Below, one piece after another: positions 25,475 to 31,485 of a stretch of 33,173 bases of DNA. Origin of the DNA: SVTX01 sp964526505. GTDB taxonomy: Bacteria > Bacillota > Clostridia > Oscillospirales > CAG-272. The stretch covers positions 1-33,173 of the forward strand of contig CAZGJC010000020.1 in NCBI GenBank assembly GCA_964526505.1. Direction: 5' to 3'. The position numbers were made by a program, and so were the translations under genes. Within the stretch, counting starts at the first letter, position 1. Each line of letters starts with the position of its first letter. The notes under the pieces are model-generated. The model was not told the origin of the DNA. It saw nothing but the letters and a program-made list of their open reading frames with translations, and made no database searches.

Positions 25475-26659
25475 TTATGCGTAAACCCCGTTTTGCTGAA
25501 ATTGTCTTACAGCTTGATCTAAAGAATCGGTCGTTACGTGAACGTACCTATCCATAGTTGTTTTGATACTGGCGTGTCCCAGTAGTTTTTGCAGCACCTT
25601 CGGCTGCATTCCGCTTTCAATTGCCCGCGTGGCGTATGTATGGCGTAAAGCGTGCATACAAAAGCGTTCGATCCCTGCTTCGTCGCAGAGCTTGTAGAGG
25701 TGGGTATCATAAGAACTGTTTTTTGCGGGTGCGCCGGTGCGATAGTTGATGAACACCAAATCTCGCATCACATGCTTGGAAGTTACTCCTGTTCGCCTGT
25801 CTATGTATTCCAACGTTTCGGACAGGATCGGGGATTCTTTTCGCCCTGCACGATTATCCCATATCCCTTTGAGGATTTCGTATGCACGATCCGTAAGAGG
25901 AAAGGTACGATAACTTTGCTGTGTCTTGGGCGGTCCTGCTCTCCAAAAGTGTTGAGCATGACGAAACTCCAACGTCTTATTCACCGTCAACGTTCGTTTC
26001 TCAAAGTCAATCGCATCCCACGTAAGTCCTATCATTTCTCCTGTTCGCAATCCGGTCTCCAGGATCAATGCATATTGGTTATAGTTGTGAGAGCGACGTG
26101 CCGTTTCAAGAAATTTGCGCTGATCTTCACGGGTAAGAAACTTAATATCGTCCGTTGCACGAACAGGCTTTGTGAACCGAACTCCATCCATCGGGTGCTT
26201 TGCTATAAGGTCGTTCATTTTAGCCGCCTTAAACATCGTACCCATCGTGATATATGCTTGACGGATCGTAGAGCCTGCATAGTCGGCATCCATCTGAATG
26301 AACACCTTTTTACAGTGCATCGGCTTTACGTTCGCAATCATCATCTTTCCCATCACGGGCTGTATGTTGTGAAAATATCGTTCTCTGTAATTTCGGAGAG
26401 TATTGGGAGCTAAATCCCCAACGGTATTTTCAATCCAAAAGTTGAACCATTCGTCAACCGTGGTATCGGTTGCGACAAAAACATCATCGTGCTTGTCCGC
26501 ATATTTTGCTTCTTCTATCCAGTTCTTTGCTTCGGGAATCGTCTGGAAATATCTTTCGTGCCGTTTGCCTGTTTTATCGACAAACCTCGCACTGTATAAC
26601 CCGTCCTTTCTTTGATAGATACCCTTACCGCAGTCTTTGCCTTTGAGATTTTTCCCCAA
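25475..26659 (-). CDS. int: Tyrosine-type integrase/recombinase
   Basis: It catalyses integration and excision of the element. The 394-residue product has an AP2-like arm-binding N-terminus (about 10-40), a SAM-like core-binding domain (about 65-165) and a catalytic domain with R205 (TGLRTGE), H336 and R339 (HALRH), H362 (LLGHAS) and nucleophile Y372. All catalytic residues are intact. The start is TTG 26657-26659, seven bases after AAAGGAG. The open frame reaches further upstream, but that part has no family match. It sits at the left end of the element, as in Tn916-like units. Confidence 0.93.
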   Translation of the reverse strand: MGKNLKGKDCGKGIYQRKDGLYSARFVDKTGKRHERYFQTIPEAKNWIEEAKYADKHDDVFVATDTTVDEWFNFWIENTVGDLAPNTLRNYRERYFHNIQPVMGKMMIANVKPMHCKKVFIQMDADYAGSTIRQAYITMGTMFKAAKMNDLIAKHPMDGVRFTKPVRATDDIKFLTREDQRKFLETARRSHNYNQYALILETGLRTGEMIGLTWDAIDFEKRTLTVNKTLEFRHAQHFWRAGPPKTQQSYRTFPLTDRAYEILKGIWDNRAGRKESPILSETLEYIDRRTGVTSKHVMRDLVFINYRTGAPAKNSSYDTHLYKLCDEAGIERFCMHALRHTYATRAIESGMQPKVLQKLLGHASIKTTMDRYVHVTTDSLDQAVRQFQQNGVYA

Positions 26660-26789
26660 TATTGAACTCCTTTCTCGCAGAGAGAAAAAGAGCACACTGC
26701 CACATATTAAATTATAGCACATAATACTCTTTTTCTCAAGCGGTTGTGCAAAAATTCCTTAGATATTTTGTAAATTTTTAAGCGTTTTC

Positions 26790-26990
26790 TTATATCGTGA
26801 GCTTTTCGCTGATGTATTCCTCAAACTCCTTGCGCTTCACGAGCTTCTTTGTGCCAACGAATAGCACGAAGGGACAATTTGGCTTACGCAACAGACTGTC
26901 AATTTTATTGATTCCAATATTGCTATACTCTGCTGCTTCTTTGATCGTTAGCACAACTTTAAGGTGTATCGGTACTTTGTTGTTTTCTAT
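26790..26990 (-). CDS. xis: Tn916-type excisionase lacking an ATG start
   Basis: Reading back from a TAA (26790-26792) gives a 66-residue protein I-E-N-N-K-V-P-I... with LTIKEAAEYSNIG, VLFVGTKKLVKR and a short tail. It is homologous along its length to Tn916-family Xis, a winged-helix DNA-bending protein needed for excision. The expected start codon is ATA (26988-26990), six bases after a perfect AAAGGAGG site. The first in-frame GTG would remove the first 11 residues. This is either a start-codon mutation (ATG to ATA), a rare ATA start, or a base-call error. It lies between int and the coupling-protein gene. Confidence 0.8.
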   Translation of the reverse strand: MENNKVPIHLKVVLTIKEAAEYSNIGINKIDSLLRKPNCPFVLFVGTKKLVKRKEFEEYISEKLTI

Positions 26991-27005
26991 ATTCTGCCTC
27001 CTTTC

Positions 27006-28319
27006 TTAAAAGCAATTTGTTTCGTCCACCCAAAATCCTTGAAACACCGTACCGTCGTGGAGAATGAATATGCCTGCCTTGTCCTTTGGGATTTGCTCGG
27101 CTACGGTGGTGTTATCCAGGATGATTTGGGATAGTATGGTATCTGCTCTGCCGCATACACGGCAATCGATGTTGTTGCGAATCTGTCCTGACAGAATGTT
27201 TGCATCGGGGCGTTGCGTGGCGAGTATGAGATGGATGCCGAAAGCACGGCCTTGACGGGCGATGATCGAGAGTCGGTTTTCTATCAGACCGATTCTTTCT
27301 TTTTGTTCTTTTGTCAGACCGGTTTTGTCAAGCACCTCGGCAACCTCGTCACAAGCGAAAATATGGCGTTGCAGGGGGATTGCACTTTGCTTATTGTAAT
27401 CGCTTATGTTTGCGCATCCGGTGTCCCTAAACAGCGTTTTCCTGCGTTCCAGCTCATCGGTAAGTTCTGTAAGAAGCGTGAGCAACGTGTCCTCGTCAAA
27501 GCACATTTTGCATTTATCGTACCAAACTCTTGGAAAGTCAACACCACCCTTGAAATCAGCTATGCTGACAATGGCATTTTTCTTTAAGGACTGCACAAGC
27601 AGAACCTTGAGAAGTATGCTTTTGCCGCTGCCCGTTGAGCCACCGAGTAGGATATGCGGTATCTTGGATAGATCCACGCTCTCCATACCGAGTTGGCTTT
27701 TTCCAAAAACAAGCGTTGAATCGTCATCGGTTAAATACCTATCGTCCCATTCAATGAAATCGGGTAGTCCCGAATCGGCTGAAACGACGTGGAGTAAAAT
27801 TCTACGTTTGTTTCTGCCCTCGATTATCTTGACGATATTGACATTCAATGCCGCTTCAATATATCCTCGCTCCTTCTCCCACTCTGTCAGCGGTATGCCA
27901 ACGGCATCAAACTCTAATATTTCCACGTTGCTGTGTCTTTTGTCCCGTGTTCGTGTCAGAAGCAGTGGCACCTCACCGGCAAAGTTCGTCATACCGATTC
28001 GCTGAAACTCGTTTGAGGTCTTGTTGAACCCACAAGGCGTTCCAAACAGAATGAGTATGAAGAACGTGTCGCCAATGAGTAGTGCCGGAAGCATCAGATC
28101 AACGAGGACAATAAAAACGGGAGAAATCAGAGGTATATCCTCCAGACCGAGATTGGTTTTGAACAAATACCAAATGAGTATGGCAGCGGGATAAAAGAAA
28201 ATCAGGATGATTTTATGTACGGTATTCTTCCATACAGCCCGACATCCGTTTCTCAAACGGTGAAAAAAGTATTTCTTTTGTGTTTGCCGGTTCAGCCGTT
28301 CCTTGTCCTCGTATCTCAT
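27006..28319 (-). CDS. FtsK/SpoIIIE-like coupling protein of Tn916 Orf21/TcpA type
   Basis: This coupling ATPase hands the processed DNA strand to a conjugation channel. The 437-residue product has two N-terminal membrane helices (about 36-53 and 66-92), Walker A GGSTGSGKS (226-234), an ADFKGG loop, a Walker B segment with D324-E325 (FACDEVAE) and the LILATQRPD motif. It lacks the long linker and gamma domain of the host FtsK at 10079-12763. GGAGGGG lies directly before ATG 28319. In Tn916-like elements the homologue works with the relaxase gene beside it, and here that neighbour is the CRESS-type Rep. Confidence 0.9.
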   Translation of the reverse strand: MRYEDKERLNRQTQKKYFFHRLRNGCRAVWKNTVHKIILIFFYPAAILIWYLFKTNLGLEDIPLISPVFIVLVDLMLPALLIGDTFFILILFGTPCGFNKTSNEFQRIGMTNFAGEVPLLLTRTRDKRHSNVEILEFDAVGIPLTEWEKERGYIEAALNVNIVKIIEGRNKRRILLHVVSADSGLPDFIEWDDRYLTDDDSTLVFGKSQLGMESVDLSKIPHILLGGSTGSGKSILLKVLLVQSLKKNAIVSIADFKGGVDFPRVWYDKCKMCFDEDTLLTLLTELTDELERRKTLFRDTGCANISDYNKQSAIPLQRHIFACDEVAEVLDKTGLTKEQKERIGLIENRLSIIARQGRAFGIHLILATQRPDANILSGQIRNNIDCRVCGRADTILSQIILDNTTVAEQIPKDKAGIFILHDGTVFQGFWVDETNCF

Positions 28320-28332
28320 TGCTTACCCCTCC

Positions 28333-29098
28333 TTACTTGAAATCAACCTCGTCTACCGTACCGTCGGCGTGGTAGGCGTAAACCTTGTCAATGCGTCTTA
28401 AAAGTGCGTTCCATGTTTCGGGACGGGACTCTTGTTCGGCGCGATACTGTTCTCCAAGCGAGAGATTTGACGTAATGTATACGTGCGTAAAACACGCTAC
28501 TTTGTCATTGTATCTCGCAGGGAGAATCGGCGGATATTGATCAAGAATGTTCAGCAGCGTTTCAATGGGAATCTGTGAGTTAAATTCCTCCAACACCAGT
28601 ACGTCGTGTCCGTGATAGGAATCAAATCGGATTCCGTTTCTGCCGCCGTAATCGGTGATACGGCAGATGTCGGTTGCAGGGTGATTTTGATAAATACCGC
28701 TTGTCTTGCCCGTTCCCGATGTGCCGAACAAGTACGTTACCTTCACGTTTCGGTTTTCGGAAAGGTATCGCTCATACAGAAGCTTCTCTCGAAGTGTGTC
28801 AATGTCCCTTGACTTGAACGCGAATGATGGGCTTTCTTCAATGATCTCGGTAGTGGTCATCCCATCCTTTACCTTTTGGAGTAGCTTGTGCATCTTCGGA
28901 TCTCGTTCCTCAGACTCACTTGGCATTACTCCAAATTCGTAAAAAGTACCTTCTACCGACGTTTCTGCTTTCTCACTTTCCTCCCACTTTCCGCTTTTCT
29001 GTATGTAATCCTTGTTCTCCTGAGCAGTACCGAGAGCCTTCTCGATGTGAGCCGTGGGAAAACGATTCTTAACAGTGTTGAAGCGGATGGGATGAAGA
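28333..29098 (-). CDS. CRESS-type Rep, C-terminal part: HUH motif III and SF3 helicase (frameshifted from its N-terminus)
   Basis: After the shift this frame gives PIRFNTVKNRFPTAHIEKAL, then motif III with the nucleophile tyrosine in KDYIQKSGKW (Y-x-x-K). A superfamily 3 helicase follows with Walker A GTSGTGKTS, Walker B VLVLEEFN and motif C YITSN. This order is diagnostic of Rep proteins of CRESS-DNA viruses and their bacterial plasmid relatives, which nick an origin hairpin and unwind DNA in rolling-circle replication. The nearest ATG in this frame (29145) has no ribosome site and would translate the motif II region out of frame. The product is therefore only sensible when joined to the N-terminal part by a +1 shift. 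It ends 14 bases before the coupling-protein start. Confidence 0.82.
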
Positions 29099-29272
29099 AT
29101 ACAGGAATATATGTGTATGGTATGTTCCCGTTGTGGCAATTTCATCTGCCATACAAAAATAATCCGGGGAAAACAGACTTAAAATTTCTCGGATGCGGTT
29201 ATGATCAAGCTCGCAGGTTTGCGGATTGTTGATGGTGAGCATCCATTTGCGGGATTGTGTGTTTGTAGCCAT
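29069..29272 (-). pseudogene. CRESS-type Rep, N-terminal part: HUH motifs I and II (frameshifted)
   Basis: ATG 29272 follows AAGGAGG. The frame begins MATNTQSRKWMLTINNP, where WMLTINNP is Rep motif I (close to the circovirus W-V-F-T-L-N-N-P form), then TYHTHIFLY with the metal-binding H-x-H of motif II. After L-Y-S-S the frame goes off family at about 29092 and stops at 29069. Dropping one base (the T of TCA T CCC ATC in the coding strand) restores Y-S-S-P-I-R-F and joins the helicase part exactly. The lesion may be a real mutation, a sequencing error or a recoding site. Confidence 0.82.
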
Positions 29273-29300
29273 AATAGTTACCTCCTTATCAAATTTTAAT

Positions 29301-29312
29301 TGCTACTGCTAC
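29301..29312 (-). repeat. Tandem hexamer, candidate Rep iteron
   Basis: Two directly adjacent copies of GTAGCA (minus strand) lie between the origin hairpin and the rep ribosome site. CRESS Rep proteins bind short iterated repeats next to the nicking hairpin. Two copies of six bases are weak evidence. Confidence 0.35.
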
Positions 29313-29321
29313 ATGTGCCAT

Positions 29322-29348
29322 CATAAGAGGTAATACTAACCTCTTATG
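29322..29348 (-). other. CRESS-like replication origin hairpin with TAGTATTAC loop
   Basis: On the minus (rep-sense) strand the stem CATAAGAGG pairs perfectly with CCTCTTATG, and the loop plus the first stem base reads TAGTATTAC (29338 to 29330). This nonanucleotide is the origin motif of nanoviruses and of many CRESS-DNA viruses (geminiviruses have TAATATTAC). Virus Reps nick it as TAGTATT/AC, which here would be between 29332 and 29331. The hairpin is 50 bases upstream of the rep start codon. Together with a Rep of the matching family, it is very likely the double-strand origin or the nick site for mobilization. Confidence 0.85.
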
Positions 29349-29352
29349 GTAG

Positions 29353-29411
29353 GGCGGCACTACGCTGCCGCCGGGGAGAAATTTTCTTTAAGGGAAAATT
29401 TTGATCTCCCC
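29353..29411. other. Two further hairpins flanking the origin
   Basis: GGCGGCA (29353-29359) pairs with TGCCGCC (29366-29372). Immediately after, GGGGAGA-AATTTTC (29373-29386) pairs with GAAAATT...TCTCCCC (29394-29411) with a four-base bulge. They lie between the DUF961 stop and the origin hairpin. The second may end the DUF961 transcript, although no T-run follows. Together the three hairpins form a compact structured origin region. Confidence 0.6.
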
Positions 29412-29448
29412 GTCAGCGTGCAGACACCGCGAGCCTCAAAAGCTTATC

Positions 29449-29756
29449 TTACGCCAAGCTGATACCTGTTGCCCTTGCGCTGATCTGAACGTTACCTCTC
29501 ATCTCATACGCAAGCACCTCAAGATTCTCAAACTCAACTTCGACAAAACCTTCGGGCTTGTCCATCAACTGCTCGCCGTCAATTTTAACGCTGATCTTCT
29601 CAAGATTATGCTTGGGAAGCACAACGACGTAACGGTAGCCGCTGATGTTGTTGGTTTTTGCCCCTCCTTATACTCATAAGCAGGGATAATCTCCACGATG
29701 AGCATCTTCTCCCCGAGAGACATGGGAGCAATTTTAAGATCTCTGATGTTTAGCAT
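29449..29756 (-). pseudogene. DUF961 (YdcP-like) protein with a -1 frameshift in an A-run
   Basis: ATG 29756 follows AAAGGAG and encodes MLNIRDLKIAPMSLGEKMLIVE. At GGG CAA AAA CC (T-run 29655-29659 on the plus strand) the frame leaves the family. Restoring one A gives ...GQKTNNISGYRYVVVLPKHN and continues to ...VQISARATGISLA, with TAA at 29449-29451, about 102 residues in all. DUF961 proteins are the first genes of Tn916/ICEBs1-type modules and are thought to act in DNA processing or replication of the element. The missing base is in a five-base homopolymer, so a base-call error, a real mutation and ribosomal slippage on AAA are all possible. Confidence 0.8.
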
Positions 29757-29844
29757 ACGTTTTTCTCCTTTCGTAAATAAAAAATTGGTTTGGGTTGTGC
29801 AACTTTAACCTGACACCATTATACCCGATGTCAAAGCGTTTCCT

Positions 29845-29861
29845 GCTTCCCCCGGGGAAGC
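29845..29861. repeat. 17-bp palindrome, left copy
   Basis: GCTTCCCCCGGGGAAGC is an almost perfect palindrome whose exact reverse complement recurs at 31234-31250. It lies between the regulator pseudogene and the DUF961 gene. No T-run follows on either strand, so it is not a classical terminator. It could be an operator or recombination site. Confidence 0.6.
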
Positions 29862-29886
29862 GGTGCGAGGAAACTTTATCATTTTT

Positions 29887-30258
29887 TCAATCATCTAAGA
29901 TTGATGTACCAAGCAAGTCAAGAGCTTGCTCGTCTAAGATTTCGTTTGCATCTGCCAGACTCATTTGATTTTTTACGAACATCTCATAAAATCTGAAATC
30001 CGGGAATGCACTGAATAAAAGTTCTCTTGTCTGCTCCGCGTTTAGCTTATAAGCAATTGCGAGAGTGACGATATCCCTTACTGTTATAGGGAATGGTCCA
30101 CCCTTGTCATTGCTGTTTCTGAATATGCGGTTGATTCTTGTTCTTTGAAAATATCAATCTCGTATAAGAGATGCCTGTGTTATTTTAGGATTACTCTCTC
30201 TTAACCGTTGCAACGCCTTGGATAGCGTTACGATTTCCGGATAACGATTGTTAGCGGC
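29887..30258 (-). pseudogene. HTH-type regulator remnant with in-frame TGA
   Basis: One frame stays family-like across about 120 codons: RYPEIVTLSKALQRLRE..., ITQASLIRD, then a TGA (30154-30156), then YFQRTRINRIFRNSNDKGG, DIVTLAIAYKLNAEQTRELL and a C-terminus ending SILDD with TGA at 29887. The pattern of a short helix-turn-helix followed by TRINRIF resembles small Xre-like regulators found in clostridial elements. No ATG, GTG or TTG is available at the expected N-terminus. TGA is used as a normal stop elsewhere in the window, so this is most likely a pseudogene. Confidence 0.65.
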
Positions 30259-30370
30259 TCAGCCCTGCGCTTTTCTGTGTGAGTTTGATGGATGTGCAAC
30301 GGAGGCGGTGGTTGATATGTTTGTTCAATGTGCAAGAGAATATGAAAAATACAAAAAGGGTAATTTTCAT
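30251..30370 (-). CDS. Possible 39-residue peptide with strong ribosome site
   Basis: ATG 30370 lies after a perfect GGAGGT at about seven bases and encodes MKITLFVFFIFSC followed by a basic tail, ending at TAA 30251. The start signal is the best in this stretch. The hydrophobic N-terminus could be a membrane peptide or a leader peptide. It slightly overlaps the regulator remnant, so it might also be the relic of that gene's true start. I recognise no family. Confidence 0.3.
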   Translation of the reverse strand: MKITLFVFFIFSCTLNKHINHRLRCTSIKLTQKSAGLSR

Positions 30371-30441
30371 AAGCACCACCTCCTTTCATAACGGTAAAAA
30401 CGGAACGTAAAATTCCGCCTCCGGTACGCATCGCTGACAAC

Positions 30442-30473
30442 AAAAAAAGCACAGAAATCCTTTCCTGTACTTT
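30442..30473 (-). terminator. Intrinsic terminator ending the structured RNA
   Basis: On the minus strand AAAGTACAG pairs with CTGTGCTTT (one G-T wobble, 10-base loop) and runs into a T7 tract. It stands between the promoters at 31178/31457 and the rep-side genes, so it would end or attenuate transcription from them. Confidence 0.7.
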
Positions 30474-30776
30474 CACACTTTTGCGGCGATGCCACTATGA
30501 AATTCATTGTTGTAATGAAAATTACCCTTTATCGTTTTCGGACATAGTTATCCCGTGAAAACAGCCCTTAACACAATTTGTGCGTGAATGCGCCTGAATC
30601 CTTGAAATAGCTATTTGCTAACGGTTGCCCAGAAATAGCTCGCCATACGGCTCTGATAAACTTTGATTGCACTAAGTCAACCACGAAACTTTCTTTGCAG
30701 GGGAGAAGAAACACTTACCCCGTGAATTGATCCATTCTACACTCCGTCTGTGAGACGGTTTACAATCCCAACCAGA

Positions 30777-31139
30777 TGTGCGACACGGTTTTATCCGTGA
30801 GTTGCCCTGCAGAACGGGCAATGAGGGTGCACAGAAATCATACAAAAATAACAACGTGTGCATTGCGAGCTGAAAACTCACGGTGTCCGATAGGCACAAT
30901 ACGTACAAACTTAACAACGTATGCAAAGTAGGTTTTAACCTACAAGTGTCCTCGCAAACGGCGCACAAAAATCAATTCATTGAGCGATTTTCCTTCATTC
31001 CGATTTTGTAAGATAGAAACACTTATCCCCAAATTACACATTTCATCAATGGTTATGTAGCTTTTGCCATAACCGCGTACAATCCTAACTACGTGTGCAA
31101 CACGGCAAAAGCCGCGAGTTGTCCAAACGGACGTGCACA
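30777..31139 (-). repeat. Four-copy three-lobed structured repeat
   Basis: Units at about 30777-30833, 30856-30908, 30919-30967 and 31094-31139 share an outer TGTGC...GCACA stem enclosing two small hairpins. In 31094-31139: TGTGCA/TGCACA, CGGC/GCCG, GTCC/GGAC. In 30777-30833: TGTGC/GCACA, ACGG/CCGT, TTGCCC/GGGCAA. The stems differ in sequence but keep pairing. The two middle copies keep the inner hairpins, while their outer stems are imperfect. The flanks share AACNACGT before and ACAAAAATCA after the unit (plus-strand reading). Confidence 0.6.
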
Positions 31140-31177
31140 AAAATCATTACTCAAGGGTTCTCGCCCTCTGCACCTTT

Positions 31178-31206
31178 ATTATACCAAAAAGGAGTGTTTT
31201 TGTCAA
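31178..31206 (-). promoter_or_regulatory. Perfect-consensus sigma-A promoter
   Basis: On the minus strand TTGACA (31206-31201), 17 bases, TATAAT (31183-31178). It directs transcription into the structured repeats. Its context (CCATTGAC and GGTATAATAA) is shared with the promoter at 31457. Confidence 0.9.
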
Positions 31207-31233
31207 TGGGGTTTCGGGGGCTTTTTTTCTTAT

Positions 31234-31250
31234 GCTTCCCCGGGGGAAGC
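31234..31250. repeat. 17-bp palindrome, right copy
   Basis: GCTTCCCCGGGGGAAGC is the exact reverse complement of the copy at 29845-29861. It lies between the two tandem promoters, about 30 bases upstream of the -35 box of the inner one, a plausible position for a regulator site. Confidence 0.6.
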
Positions 31251-31456
31251 GAAGCCATAGTTATACTTTTTACAGTCTGATAAATTTTTCTTGCTGAACG
31301 CAAGCCGGAAGAGGGCGGCGCAACTTACCCTCGAATTATAAGGCGCGGGCGGTCTGAAATTATTCGTGATAACACGCAGGAAACTATACAGATCAAGTCT
31401 GTTAAAAATACCGGTTGCCGCCACAAGCGGTAGGAACAATTTCTTGTTCCACAATT

Positions 31457-31485
31457 ATTATACCATACCCATATACTCAAGTCAA
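31457..31485 (-). promoter_or_regulatory. Second sigma-A promoter, outer
   Basis: On the minus strand TTGACT (31485-31480), 17 bases, TATAAT (31462-31457). The transcript would begin just before a perfect GGAACAA/TTGTTCC hairpin (about 31433-31450). It reads toward the inner promoter and the structured RNA. Confidence 0.85.

Larger units (their letters stand above)
30442..31171 (-). ncRNA. Candidate structured non-coding RNA or leader of the element
   Basis: A perfect sigma-A promoter (31178-31206) fires into about 730 bases with no convincing gene, ending at an intrinsic terminator (30442-30473). The interval contains four copies of a three-lobed hairpin unit, two of them well formed. Short open frames inside it (for example 30940-31140) have no good start. 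A stretch near 30990-31070 reading YITIDEMCNLGIS.. resembles a short HTH repeat, so part of the region may be decayed coding DNA. Whether it acts as a trans-acting RNA, an attenuator of the rep operon or a relic cannot be told from sequence. Confidence 0.45.

Noticed and set aside
25380..25475. Direct-repeat attachment site at the left end
   Set aside because: Short GC/AT motifs such as TTTTGCGCCATTTTCGC have only imperfect inverted similarity to 31495-31540. No convincing direct repeat was found.
28333..29145. Reading the rep downstream part from ATG 29145 as a complete gene
   Set aside because: No ribosome site precedes that ATG and the first 17 or so codons are motif II DNA read in the wrong frame. 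The family match begins only after the shift point.
29401..29679. Plus-strand open frame of 92 codons
   Set aside because: It is the antisense shadow of the DUF961 gene and has no ribosome site or family resemblance.
29845..29861. Palindrome as an intrinsic terminator
   Set aside because: No T-run follows on either strand at either copy, so it was listed as a repeat instead.
30672..30968. 98-codon minus-strand frame in the structured region
   Set aside because: Composition follows the hairpin units, it has no plausible start signal, and it shows no protein family features.
30777..31139. CRISPR array
   Set aside because: The units are diverged, differ in length and form internal hairpins. 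There are no constant repeats with unique spacers and no cas genes.
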